Assembly (NCBI GenBank): GCA_016187925.1
Contig: JACPIS010000025.1
Coordinates: forward strand, 123,531-187,530
Direction: 5' to 3'
DNA from: Opitutia bacterium
GTDB taxonomy: Bacteria; Verrucomicrobiota; Verrucomicrobiia; Opitutales; Opitutaceae
DNA: 64,000 nucleotides
Below are positions 22,673 to 31,924 of this stretch, one piece after another; the first letter of the stretch is position 1, and each line of letters starts with the position of its first letter. The position numbers and the translations under genes are program-made. The notes below the pieces were generated by a model that saw only the letters and a list, made by a program, of their open reading frames with translations, searched no databases and had not been told where the DNA came from.

Positions 22673-22925
22673 GCGCCAACGTCAGGGGCCGCACGCGGGC
22701 GCCGCGTTTCAGGCACCGTTTGATCTCGGCCGCGCTCGCCGCCTCAAGCCACAGCTCCACCGCCTCGGCGAGCATCCGGTGCGCTTCCGTGCGGGTCTTG
22801 CCCTGGCTCGCCACGCCCAGCTCCGGGCAGCGGGCGACAAACCAGGAGCCATCCTTCTCGATGACCGCCGAAAAGTTCGGCAGATCGATCACCTGGCCGT
22901 CGCGCTCGATCCAGTTGGCTTTCAT
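22665..22925 (-). CDS. hicB: HicB-type antitoxin
   Basis: FSAVIEKDGSWFVARCPELGVASQGKTRTEAHRMLAEAVELWLEAA; overlaps hicA. Confidence 0.88.
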   Translation of the reverse strand: MKANWIERDGQVIDLPNFSAVIEKDGSWFVARCPELGVASQGKTRTEAHRMLAEAVELWLEAASAAEIKRCLKRGARVRPLTLAHA

Positions 22926-23431
22926 GGTGGCAACTAAGCGCAGGCAGCCGTAGGCGTCAAGCGCCCCGCCTTTTACTCGCTTTGGTTCAATGCCGCAAAG
23001 CTTGCTTCGCCTTGGTTTGGGTTGTGGGAGCGTGCTTGCACGCGAGTCGCTCCCACAAATACAGCCAATGGGATGGCTTGGCCGGATGCCTCGGGGCTTG
23101 CCCCGAGGATATTCACTGCAAGGCCGTGGGTGACGAGCCGGCGCTGGGGTATGAGGGAAATTCCGCTTGGATGACAGACGGCTAGTGGAGGGGCATGAAG
23201 CCCCGTTTGACATCTTCCAGATGAGCCGCGGCTCGGCGGGACACCTCGCCCTACCACGCGAACCGATTTATACTTAAAAACAAGTAGACTTAGCTATAAA
23301 TCGATAGATTCCCGTTAACTAACCCGTCCGTCGCAAAATATCCGCCGAGGAATTGTGGCCATTCTTTTTCCGACAGGCCTACGCATCGGGACGCCTCGCC
23401 CTACCTACCACGCGAACGCGCGGATCGACCA

Positions 23432-23815
23432 TTACACCCGGCCGATCTTGCCGAGGTGGGTGAAGCGGAAGCCTTCGGCGGACTTCAGTCCGTAACCGAG
23501 GGCGCGGTCGAAGCCGATGTGCGCGCACCAGATGAGGCCGATGCCGAGCAGGCTCGTGCGCGGCGCGCCGTTCAGTTGCGCCAGGAGCCCGGCGCTGAGG
23601 ACGATTGCCGCGACGGCATAGGTGTGCGCGAGGTTGTAAAGCCACGCGCCGACCCGGGGTCCGGCGAGGTAGCCGAGCATCGACAGGTCGGGTGCGAGGA
23701 AGAGCACGCCGAACCAGAACCAGCGCAGGCCGAAATGCTGATAGAGGAGGGCGGCGGCGAAGAACGCGGCCAAGCCCTCGAGCCGGAGCCAGACGCGGGC
23801 GAAAGAGGTGTCCAT
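23432..23815 (-). CDS. DUF4260-like membrane protein
   Basis: RLEGLAAFFAAALLYQHFG...LFLAPDLSMLGYLAGPRVGAWLYNLAHTY...HIGFDRALGYGLK. Confidence 0.85.
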   Translation of the reverse strand: MDTSFARVWLRLEGLAAFFAAALLYQHFGLRWFWFGVLFLAPDLSMLGYLAGPRVGAWLYNLAHTYAVAAIVLSAGLLAQLNGAPRTSLLGIGLIWCAHIGFDRALGYGLKSAEGFRFTHLGKIGRV

Positions 23816-24030
23816 GCGGCGAGCGTGGCGTTTCAGTCGTGCGGCACAATCCCGGACCAGGGCAAAGTGTCTTATCGAATATTACCCTTTGAAGTTACAA
23901 CGGTCGATCCGGCGGCAGGGCGAGTCGTCCCCGACGAGCCGCTCTGGGGCACGGCTCATCCGGAGGATTCGCCCTACCTGCCTTTTCGTCTCATCTTTGG
24001 GTAATCCTCAATAGGATTTTATTTGGATCT

Positions 24031-24144
24031 GTCATTGCGAGGAGCGTCGCCCGTTCGGCAAGCTCAGGGCTCCGAGCCCGTCGAGGGGCGACGAAGCAAT
24101 CCAGCTGGATCGCCACGCCCGACTGCGTCGGGCGCGCGATGACA
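24031..24144. repeat. Dispersed palindromic repeat, GTCATTGCGAGGAGC type
   Basis: gtcattgcgaggagcgtcgcccg...cgacgaagcaatccagctggatcgccacgc...gcgcgatgaca. Confidence 0.75.
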
Positions 24145-24166
24145 AGGCTGGTTTTGAATTGAATGC

Positions 24167-25147
24167 TTAGGCGCGGTGTCCGCCGAAGCGCTGCCGATAG
24201 CGGGCGGGGCTGGTGCCGGTGACGAGCCGGAAGTGGCGACGGAAGGATTCCTCGGCGCCGAAGCCGGCGCTCTCGGCGACTTTCCACAGCGGAGCGTTGG
24301 TTGCCTCGAGCGCTTCCTTGGCCAGCGCCACGCGCTCGCGCACCAGCCACTGTTTCGGCGACAGCCCGGTCGCCTCGCGGAAATGCCGCTGCAGTGTGCG
24401 CGGGCTCATGCCGGCGCGCCGGGCCAGTGCGGGCAGGGCATGGCCTTGCTTGGGATTTGCCCGCACCCATTCGATCAGTGGCGCGAGCGGGCTGCGCTCG
24501 TTGCGCGGCAGAGGGCGCGGCAGGTATTGCGCCTGGCCGCCCTCGCGGTGCGGCGGGATGACGAGCCGCTGGGCGACGAGATTGGCGATGCGCGCACCGT
24601 AGTCGCGCCACACGAGGTGCAGCATCATGTCGAGTCCCGCGGCCGAACCAGCGGAAGTGATGATGCTGCCGGTGTCGACGTAGAGTTCATTGGGCCGCAC
24701 GTCGATGGCGGGAAAACGCTGGCGGAGTTTTTCCGCGTAACGCCAATGGGTGGTGGCTGCGCGGCCGTCGAGCAGTCCGGTGGCGGCGAGCACGAACACG
24801 CCGGAGCAGATCGAGCACAGCCGCGCCCCGCGCGCGTGGGCGGCGCGCAGTTTGCGCAACAGCGCCGGCGGAGGCGGCTCGTCGGCGCCGCGCCAGCCGG
24901 GAATCACGATGATATCCGCGCGGTCGAGCAGGCTGAGCGAGTGCGGTGCAGTGATGCTCACGCCACCCACGGCGCGCAACGGTCCGCGCTCGGCCGCGCA
25001 GACGCCGAAGCGATACCACGGCACGCCGAGCTCCGGGCGCGCCAGCGAGAAGAGCTCCACCGCGCAGCCGAACTCGAACGTGCACAGGCCGTCGTAGGCG
25101 ACGGCGGTGACGAGCAGCGGGCGGGTTGGCGCGTTTTTGCCGGACAT
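24167..25147 (-). CDS. GlxA-type transcriptional regulator (DJ-1/PfpI + AraC HTH)
   Basis: LCSICSGVFVLAATGLLDGRAATTHW and AraC helix LARRAGMSPRTLQRHFREATGLSPKQWLVRER...GFGAEESFRRHFRLVTGTSPARYRQRF. Confidence 0.92.
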   Translation of the reverse strand: MSGKNAPTRPLLVTAVAYDGLCTFEFGCAVELFSLARPELGVPWYRFGVCAAERGPLRAVGGVSITAPHSLSLLDRADIIVIPGWRGADEPPPPALLRKLRAAHARGARLCSICSGVFVLAATGLLDGRAATTHWRYAEKLRQRFPAIDVRPNELYVDTGSIITSAGSAAGLDMMLHLVWRDYGARIANLVAQRLVIPPHREGGQAQYLPRPLPRNERSPLAPLIEWVRANPKQGHALPALARRAGMSPRTLQRHFREATGLSPKQWLVRERVALAKEALEATNAPLWKVAESAGFGAEESFRRHFRLVTGTSPARYRQRFGGHRA

Positions 25148-25219
25148 TGTCGTATGCGACACTACCCGAAAGGCGACGGGCAAGCTAAATTACCGGCGAA
25201 CCTTCAACCCATTCCCCTC

Positions 25220-25645
25220 ATGCCCACCCTCACCAAGCCCTCGCCTGTGACTGAAACCCCGCCGGCGGACGCCGCTTCGGCCCGCGCGCACTTCGCCGAA
25301 GCCTTCCGCTTCGAAACCGACTGCTGGGATGTGAATTACTCCCTCACGAACGGCCTCGCTGATTTCGTCCTGCTCGATGTGCGCAGTCCCGAGCTCTATG
25401 CCCAAGGCCATGTGCCCGGTGCCCTCAGCGTGCCGCACCGCAAGATCGTCGAGGGCTACATGGCGCAATGGCCGCAAGAGACCGTCTTCGTGGTCTATTG
25501 CGCCGGCCCGCACTGCAACGGCGCGCACCGCGCCGCCGTCCGGCTCGCCGGGCTCGGCCGTCCGGTGAAGCTCATGCTCGGCGGCCTCACCGGTTGGCTC
25601 GACGAAGGCTTGCCGTTGGCGCGCGGCGAGGCGCCGGGTGCCTGA
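25220..25645 (+). CDS. Rhodanese-like domain protein
   Basis: DFVLLDVRSPELYAQGHVPGALSVPHR...VVYCAGPHCNGAHRAAVRLAGLGRPVKLMLGGLTGWLDEG; divergent from GlxA gene. Confidence 0.9.
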   Translation: MPTLTKPSPVTETPPADAASARAHFAEAFRFETDCWDVNYSLTNGLADFVLLDVRSPELYAQGHVPGALSVPHRKIVEGYMAQWPQETVFVVYCAGPHCNGAHRAAVRLAGLGRPVKLMLGGLTGWLDEGLPLARGEAPGA

Positions 25646-25687
25646 GTTCGGCCAACGGGCGCACAGGCAGCGTCGCCTTCAGCGGCT

Positions 25688-26770
25688 TCAGGGCGAAACA
25701 CTTCGCCGGCGTAGCGGCTGCACGGGGGTGCCGTCGCTCCACTTGCCCATGTCGAGCTGGGCCGGGCCGCCGCCGAGGGCAACGTCGCGGTATTTGCTTT
25801 CGTAGGCGGCGGCGCAGAGGGAGTCGAAGAGCTTCCAGGTGCCGTAGTAATCCAGCGCGTTGGTCACGGCGGGCTCCTTCGATGCGGCCTCGGGATCGAA
25901 GCCCCGCTCGGTCATGCGCTCCCTGGCTTTTTGCGCGAGGCGCTTGCGAAGAAAGCCCTTCGGCTCGCGGCGCTGCGGCGGCTCGTAGCCGGGCAGGGGA
26001 GCGGCGGGCGCGCGGTGCGTGGCTTCGAGGGCAGGCGCGCCGTGGTCGTCGGATGGAAGCTCGAGCCAGTCCTTGTTCGCCGCCGGCACGGACGTGCTCT
26101 CCTGGAAAATGCGGCGGGCATCGTGGTCGCCGACCAGATGGTCGTCCTCGCCGCTGATCACGAGGAGCAGCGTGGACGGAGCGAGCTTTGTCAGGTCGGC
26201 GAGGGGGATGAGCGTGCCTTTTTTGCCTTGGGTGATGCCGGGTTCGACGCTCATCACGGCCTTGGGTGCGGGCAGGCCGGCGGCGGGCAGGGCGACGGCG
26301 AGGTTCGCCGCGAGGAGGCCTCCGGCGGAGTGGCCGACGGTGGCGAGGCGGGCCGGATCGGGCTGCGGATACTCCTTGTGCTGGGCGAGCCAGTCGAGTC
26401 CGTGGCGGACGCCGGCGACGGCGCCGGGCGTGAAGGTTTCGGGTTTGGCGCGCAGGCTGGCCTGATAACGCGGATAAAGCACGATGGCGCCCTTGCGGAC
26501 AAGGTGGTGAATCCACGCCTGATAGTGCTCCGGCTTCACGGCACCCCAGCCATGCGTGAAGACGACGATCGGCAGCGGGCCGGTCGGGGCCGGTTGTTCG
26601 GGCCAGAAGACCGTGACGTCCTCGGCCCCCTCACCCGTGGCGTGCTGGCCAACTCGGGCGTAGAGGTAATCGGAGCCACCGGGGCCAGAGGCCGGTTGGA
26701 CCGGAGGAGTCGGGGCCGCGAGAGCGAGTTGGAGGAGCAGCAGGAAGGAGAGCGGAAGAGAGAAGCGCAT
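25688..26770 (-). CDS. Secreted alpha/beta hydrolase
   Basis: Signal peptide MRFSLPLSFLLLLQLALA; nucleophile elbow VGHSAGG; VVFTHGWG oxyanion segment. Confidence 0.85.
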   Translation of the reverse strand: MRFSLPLSFLLLLQLALAAPTPPVQPASGPGGSDYLYARVGQHATGEGAEDVTVFWPEQPAPTGPLPIVVFTHGWGAVKPEHYQAWIHHLVRKGAIVLYPRYQASLRAKPETFTPGAVAGVRHGLDWLAQHKEYPQPDPARLATVGHSAGGLLAANLAVALPAAGLPAPKAVMSVEPGITQGKKGTLIPLADLTKLAPSTLLLVISGEDDHLVGDHDARRIFQESTSVPAANKDWLELPSDDHGAPALEATHRAPAAPLPGYEPPQRREPKGFLRKRLAQKARERMTERGFDPEAASKEPAVTNALDYYGTWKLFDSLCAAAYESKYRDVALGGGPAQLDMGKWSDGTPVQPLRRRSVSP

Positions 26771-26828
26771 GATCAAGTGAACCCGAAGACGCACCGGCCA
26801 CGTCGCGGTTACGGCAGAGCGGGATGGG

Positions 26829-28370
26829 CTAGCGGGCGGACAATCCCGCCAGATGACGGCGCAGCAGCGCGGCGATGCGACGGGCGTGGGTGCCGTCGGG
26901 ATCGAGATCCGGATCGTAGATGCCGATGTTCACGCCGACGAGTTTGGGATGCGACAGCAGCGCGCCAAAGGCGGCGTCCAACTCGTCCCAGGTGAATCCG
27001 GTCGGATCGGGTGAATCCACGGCGGGCATGAGCGCCGGATCGAGGACGTCGAGATCGACATGGAGCCAGAAGCCGGCGACAGGTGCGCGATCCAGCTCCG
27101 TGATCAATTGCTTGAGGGTCGCGGCGAGACCGTGGGCGCGCACGCGGGCGAGCGGGAAGCGATGCACCGTGGTCCGGGCGAAATCCGGCGTGTCTTGCTC
27201 GTTCTTTTCGCCGAGTTGAAACACGTCCTCGTCGCGGAAATAGGGTCCGGGTCCGTCGAGCGAGGTGAGGAGCCGGGGGCCGCGGCCGGTGACGACGGCG
27301 AGGTCCGCGCCGGCGATGCTGGCGTAGGGACGCCCCGTGTTGCCCTCGTGGCCGAAGTCGCTGTGCCCATCGACATGGACGAGAGCGTAGCGGCCGAGCC
27401 GGTGGAGCGCGAGCGCGGGGCCGAGCAGCACGCTGCAATCACCGCCCAGCACGACGGGCAGGCGTCCGGCCTGCAGCTCGGCCGTGATGGTGCGGTCCAG
27501 CGTGCGCGTGAATTCGACCAGCGCAGGCAAGTTGAGAATGCCGGAGGTGGAATCGATCGCCGGATCGTAGGCGGGCTCGTCGAGGTCGACGCGCTGGGCG
27601 AGGGTCACGCCTTCGAGCAAGCCGGCGGCGAGCAAGGCGGTGGGCATGCGTCGCGTCCCGGGAATCCGCCCGGGCGCCGGAGGGCGCAGGCCCAACGGGG
27701 ATGGCGCGGTGATCAACGCCAGTTCGCGATGCAGGGACGGTGGCGGAGGCGGCTGGGCCGGAGTCGATCCGGATTCGACGTGACGCCGGGCGAACATCTC
27801 CTGCGTGAGCGTCTCGGTTTTCCAGTTGTCGCGCGAGGTGACGGCGCGCCACCGAAACGCGTCCGCGGTGATGTCGCCAAAAACCCAGCGGGTGACTTCC
27901 CCGGGGGCGAACGAGCCTTCCAATACCAGTTCGCCGTTCACCGGCCGTCCGATGAACGGCATCAGGACGTGGTGCTTCGGGCCATGCCAGGTGGAGCGCC
28001 AGGCGTCGATCGACGGATCGTAGAAACGGACGGTCATGCCCCATTCGCCGGACACGGGCATCGGCCCGCTGCGCAGCGGTCGCGCCGGTGCAATCCAGAT
28101 GTCGACGAGGGCGCGCCCCTCCAACGCCCAGTCGAAATGCCATTCCCCGGTGACGCGCCGGTCACCTTCCGGGGAATGAAAGACGATGTCCACGTCCCAG
28201 GAACCGATCAGCGGGGCGAACGGCGCCAGCTTGTCGGCGACCGACGGATGGGGCGCCGCGGCGGGCAGGACCGAGAGGAGGGGAGAGGGAGCGGGCACGG
28301 CGGAGATGGCGAGGAGGGGCAGGAGCGCAGCCGCGATGGCCGGCAACCGGAGCGGCAGGCGGAAGGGCAT
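26829..28370 (-). CDS. Signal peptide + lipocalin/DUF1579-like domain + arginase/agmatinase-family domain fusion
   Basis: N-term LAPFAPLIGSWDVDIVFHSPEGDRRVTGEWHFDW; C-term VVLGGDCSVLLGPAL, HVDGHSDFG, HVDLDVLDPALMPAVDSPDP. Confidence 0.8.
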   Translation of the reverse strand: MPFRLPLRLPAIAAALLPLLAISAVPAPSPLLSVLPAAAPHPSVADKLAPFAPLIGSWDVDIVFHSPEGDRRVTGEWHFDWALEGRALVDIWIAPARPLRSGPMPVSGEWGMTVRFYDPSIDAWRSTWHGPKHHVLMPFIGRPVNGELVLEGSFAPGEVTRWVFGDITADAFRWRAVTSRDNWKTETLTQEMFARRHVESGSTPAQPPPPPSLHRELALITAPSPLGLRPPAPGRIPGTRRMPTALLAAGLLEGVTLAQRVDLDEPAYDPAIDSTSGILNLPALVEFTRTLDRTITAELQAGRLPVVLGGDCSVLLGPALALHRLGRYALVHVDGHSDFGHEGNTGRPYASIAGADLAVVTGRGPRLLTSLDGPGPYFRDEDVFQLGEKNEQDTPDFARTTVHRFPLARVRAHGLAATLKQLITELDRAPVAGFWLHVDLDVLDPALMPAVDSPDPTGFTWDELDAAFGALLSHPKLVGVNIGIYDPDLDPDGTHARRIAALLRRHLAGLSAR

Positions 28371-28469
28371 GATGTATGTAACCGAATAAACAAGTTAATA
28401 GGTGTCAAGCTTGGCCTCGAAAACCGTCCCGGGGCTTGCGTGGGGCGGTTCGCGGCCTAGGTTGCCCGC

Positions 28470-29015
28470 GTGGACAATCTCGCCATCGACCTCGCCAACC
28501 TGCTGCGCTGGAATCCCGACGGGACGCCGGTCGACCGTCTCGACCTGCCCGAGTGGTTCGCGCCCTATGCGCGCCGCCTGGGGGCGAAGACGGATGATGC
28601 CGCGCTGCGCGAGCAACTGCGCGAGCTGCGGCCGCTGGTGCGCGACTGGCTGGAGAAGCTGGCCAGGCGCACCGGGCGGGCATCGCCAGGCATGCTCGCG
28701 GGCTTGAACGATTGGATCGGGGACGTGCCGGTGAACTGCCGGCTGACGGTGGAGCACGGGCGCGTGGTCCGGCAGGAGCAGCCCGCGGCGCACGGCGCGC
28801 GCTGGCTCGCGGCGGCGCTCGGTCTCGAACTCGCGGAACTGCTGACGGAATACGAGCCGCAGCGCGTGAAGGTGTGTCCGAACCCGCTTTGCCGCTGGGT
28901 CTATTACGACGAGACGCGCGGCAATATCCAGCGCTGGTGCTGTTACGAGTGCGGCAACCGCGACAAGGTCGCCCGCTATCGCGCCCGCCTGAAGAAGCAG
29001 ACGCGCCGGAAATGA
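28470..29015 (+). CDS. CGNR zinc-finger (ABATE-type) protein
   Basis: VCPNPLCRWVYYDETRGNIQRWCCYECGNRDKVARYRAR. Confidence 0.85.
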   Translation: MDNLAIDLANLLRWNPDGTPVDRLDLPEWFAPYARRLGAKTDDAALREQLRELRPLVRDWLEKLARRTGRASPGMLAGLNDWIGDVPVNCRLTVEHGRVVRQEQPAAHGARWLAAALGLELAELLTEYEPQRVKVCPNPLCRWVYYDETRGNIQRWCCYECGNRDKVARYRARLKKQTRRK

Positions 29016-29051
29016 CGCTCCGCCAGCCGCGGCGGGCGCCGCGAGTGGGAC

Positions 29052-30212
29052 TCAGGCGGCGGCGCGCAGGATCTGCTCGATGCGGGCAGGCGTGAGGTCG
29101 CCGCGTTCGCCGATGGCCGTCACGCCGCGGGCGGTGAGGCGGCGCGCGACTTCGGGAGCAGTGACGGCGGCGTCGACCTGGTAGTCGGCGAGGTGCGTCC
29201 TGATGCCGAGCGACTCGTAGAAGGCGCGGGTTTTTGCGATGGCGGTGTCGATGCGGGCGTCCGCGCTGCCGTCGCGCACGTCCCAGACGCGCTCGGCAAA
29301 CTGGAGAAGTTTTTCGCGCTTCGTGACGCGTTGCAGGTGCAACAGGCTGGGCAGCACGATGGCGAGCGAACGCGCGTGGTCGATGCCGTGCAGCGCGGTG
29401 AGCTCGTGGCCGATGGTGTGGGTGGCCCAGTCCTGCGGCACACCGGGGCTGATCCAGCCGTTGAGCGCGCAGGTGGCGGCCCAGACGAAGTTGGCGCGGG
29501 CGGCGTAGTCGGTCGGCGCGGCCATGGTCTTCGGTGCGACCTCGACGAGCGTGCGGAGCACGCCCTCGGCGAAGCGGTCCTGCACGGCAGCGTCGGCCGG
29601 GTAGGTGAGGTATTGCTCGAGCACATGGCAGAAGGCGTCGCCGATGCCGTTGGCGATCTGGCGTGGTGGCAGCGAGAAGGTCGTCTCGGGGTCGAGCACG
29701 GAGAAACGCGGGAAGACCGACGGGTGGCCGAACGCGAGTTTCTCCTTCAGCGCGCGCCGGCTGATCACGGAGAAGCAGTTGGCCTCGGAACCGGTGGCGG
29801 GCAGCGTGAGCACGGCGCCGAGCGGCAGGGCGGACTTTATCCCGGCGCCCCGTTTCACCACGAAGTCCCACGGGTCGCCCGCGAAGGGCACGGCGGCCGC
29901 GACGAACTTGGCGCCGTCGAGCACGGAGCCGCCGCCGACGGCGAGGATCCAGTCGAGCTTCTCGCGGCGGCAGAGCTCCACGGCGCGCATGAGCGTGTCG
30001 AAATCCGGGTTGGCCTCCACGCCCCAGAACTCGGTGACGGAGCGCGCGCCGAGCGCCTTGAGCACCTGCGCGTGCACGCCGTTGGCCTTGATGCTGCCGC
30101 CGCCGGCGAGCAGGAGGGTGCGCGCGTCGGCCGGGATTTCCTGGGCGAGCTGGGCGATCTGGCCGCGGCCGAAGTGGATGCGCGTGGGGTTGTGGAAGGT
30201 GAAGTTCTCCAT
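29052..30212 (-). CDS. Iron-containing alcohol dehydrogenase (YqhD-like)
   Basis: MENFTFHNPTRIHFGRGQIAQL; ILAVGGGSVLDGAKFVAAA; LTLPATGSEAN; GIGDAFCHVLEQYLT; GHELTALHGIDHARSLAIVLP. Confidence 0.92.
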   Translation of the reverse strand: MENFTFHNPTRIHFGRGQIAQLAQEIPADARTLLLAGGGSIKANGVHAQVLKALGARSVTEFWGVEANPDFDTLMRAVELCRREKLDWILAVGGGSVLDGAKFVAAAVPFAGDPWDFVVKRGAGIKSALPLGAVLTLPATGSEANCFSVISRRALKEKLAFGHPSVFPRFSVLDPETTFSLPPRQIANGIGDAFCHVLEQYLTYPADAAVQDRFAEGVLRTLVEVAPKTMAAPTDYAARANFVWAATCALNGWISPGVPQDWATHTIGHELTALHGIDHARSLAIVLPSLLHLQRVTKREKLLQFAERVWDVRDGSADARIDTAIAKTRAFYESLGIRTHLADYQVDAAVTAPEVARRLTARGVTAIGERGDLTPARIEQILRAAA

Positions 30213-30350
30213 GCCGCCGGACAGTAGCCGCGGGCCGGGCTTTGGCAAACGCCGCGTGCCGGTGGAGCGGCTTGACCCCGGCGCCTGACCGGGGCGACGC
30301 TGAAGAAGTGCGTTGAGGTCGACGCGCGCCATCGCTTCACTCCTGCCTTC

Positions 30351-31253
30351 ATGTCCACCGAGCCCATCCGCTATTTTCACCGCGCGAAGAAGACCGTCGA
30401 GACCGAGCAGGTCTACGGCGAGAAGTGGCTGCGCTGGACCTACGGGAGCGGGCTCGGGCGCTTCGCGTTGAACGCCGTGGTGAAGCGCGCGGTGCTCTCG
30501 CGCTACTACGGCTGGCGGATGTCGATGCGCGACAGCGCCCGCCGCGTGCTGCCATTCATCGCCGACTACAACCTCGACGTGGACGAGTTCGCGAAGAAGC
30601 CGTTCGCGTTTAAAAATTTCAACGACTTCTTCTACCGCGCGCTGAAGTCCGGTGCGCGGCCTATCGCCCCCGGCGACCGCGTGGCGGTGCTGCCGGCGGA
30701 CGGCCGGCACCTGGCGTTCCAGGATGTCGCACTCGCGGAGGGTTTTTATGCGAAGGGCCAGCGGTTCAACCTGGAGTCCTTCCTTGGCGACAAGGCGCTC
30801 GCGCAGGAATTCGCCGGCGGCTCGCTGCTCATCTCGCGGCTGTGCCCGGTGGACTACCACCGGTTTCACTTCCCGATTGGCGGCACGCCGGGCGAGCCGC
30901 GGTTGATCAACGGCTGGCTCTACTCCGTGTCGCCGATCGCGCTGCGGCAGAACCTCGCCTTCCTGTGGGAGAACAAGCGCATGGTCACGCTAGTCGATTC
31001 GCCCGTCTTCGGCCGTGTGGCGGTGGTCGAGATCGGCGCGACGATGGTCGGCAGCATCCTGCAGACGTTCACACCCGGCCGCGCCGTGGCGAAGGGCGAC
31101 GAGATGGGTCTGTTCAAGTTCGGTGGGTCATGCGTCGTGACGATTTTTGCGCCCGGTCGGATCAGGCTCGATGCGGACCTCGTGACGCAGAGCGCGCAGC
31201 AGAGGGAAGTCTACGCGCGCATGGGCGAGCGTCTGGGCGAGGCGGCGGGCTGA
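30351..31253 (+). CDS. psd: Phosphatidylserine decarboxylase
   Basis: NFNDFFYRALKSGARPI, RLCPVDYHRFHFPIGG, GATMVGSI, FKFGGSCVV cleavage region. Confidence 0.92.
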   Translation: MSTEPIRYFHRAKKTVETEQVYGEKWLRWTYGSGLGRFALNAVVKRAVLSRYYGWRMSMRDSARRVLPFIADYNLDVDEFAKKPFAFKNFNDFFYRALKSGARPIAPGDRVAVLPADGRHLAFQDVALAEGFYAKGQRFNLESFLGDKALAQEFAGGSLLISRLCPVDYHRFHFPIGGTPGEPRLINGWLYSVSPIALRQNLAFLWENKRMVTLVDSPVFGRVAVVEIGATMVGSILQTFTPGRAVAKGDEMGLFKFGGSCVVTIFAPGRIRLDADLVTQSAQQREVYARMGERLGEAAG

Positions 31254-31308
31254 GCTTTCTCCGCTTGCGGCAGGGAGGGAAATCGGCAATTCCCCTGAGC
31301 GTTCCTCC

Positions 31309-31389
31309 GCTCGGGTGATGGAATGGCAGACATGCGGGTCTTAGAAGCCCGTGCCGTAAGGCGTGTGGGTTCGAGTCCCACCCCGAGCA
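31309..31389 (+). tRNA. tRNA-Leu (TAG)
   Basis: gctcggg...cccgagc acceptor stem, anticodon loop cttagaa, T arm gtgggttcgagtcccac; no encoded CCA. Confidence 0.9.
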
Positions 31390-31393
31390 TTCT

Positions 31394-31912
31394 TCAGGAT
31401 CGAGGAGAAGGCGGCGGGGGGACACCGTCGGGCGACTCGGATTCCAAAGGCGGGGGCGGCACGATGGGCGGATGGATGATGCCGATGCCGGTGTGGCAGG
31501 TGTTACAGGCCTTGAGCAGCTGGAGATAGTCGCGCCGACAGCCGGGGAGGTCGGAGTGTTCGAGACTGGATTCGAGGTAGGCGAGGGGCGGTTGCAGCAT
31601 GAGCGAGGCCATGTAGCCGACCGGTTTGTCCTCGTGGATGACCCCGTGCACCACGATCTCCTCCGCGATGGCGTCCATCTCGTGGTGATAGAAGGCGGCG
31701 AGGGTGAGATTCTCCTGATCGAGGGCCCGGCCGAGTTTCAGGGCCAGCCGGTGCAGCCGGTTCATTTTATCCTCGAGGGGATAGTCCGGTTCGGCGGGAG
31801 CCGGAGCGGCGATGGCGGGCGCGGGATGCGGTGAGACGGAGCGCCACAGCGAGGCGGCGGAAAGCGCGCAGGCGATTACCGAGAGCGCCAGCGCGATCAG
31901 GTTCGGTTTCAT
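31394..31912 (-). CDS. Periplasmic protein with a single CxxCH heme-binding motif
   Basis: N-terminal membrane/signal segment; CNTCH motif. Confidence 0.6.
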   Translation of the reverse strand: MKPNLIALALSVIACALSAASLWRSVSPHPAPAIAAPAPAEPDYPLEDKMNRLHRLALKLGRALDQENLTLAAFYHHEMDAIAEEIVVHGVIHEDKPVGYMASLMLQPPLAYLESSLEHSDLPGCRRDYLQLLKACNTCHTGIGIIHPPIVPPPPLESESPDGVPPPPSPRS

Positions 31913-31924
31913 GCCGGGCGTGGT

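Noticed and set aside
18853-23400. Classical integrative element with integrase or transposase at clpB
   Set aside because: No integrase, transposase or relaxase ORF found; only cargo and duplicated ends, so mechanism left open.
31309-31389. tRNA-Leu as integration site for the adjacent pseudopilin genes
   Set aside because: No duplicated tRNA 3' end or integrase found nearby; downstream genes have ordinary composition.
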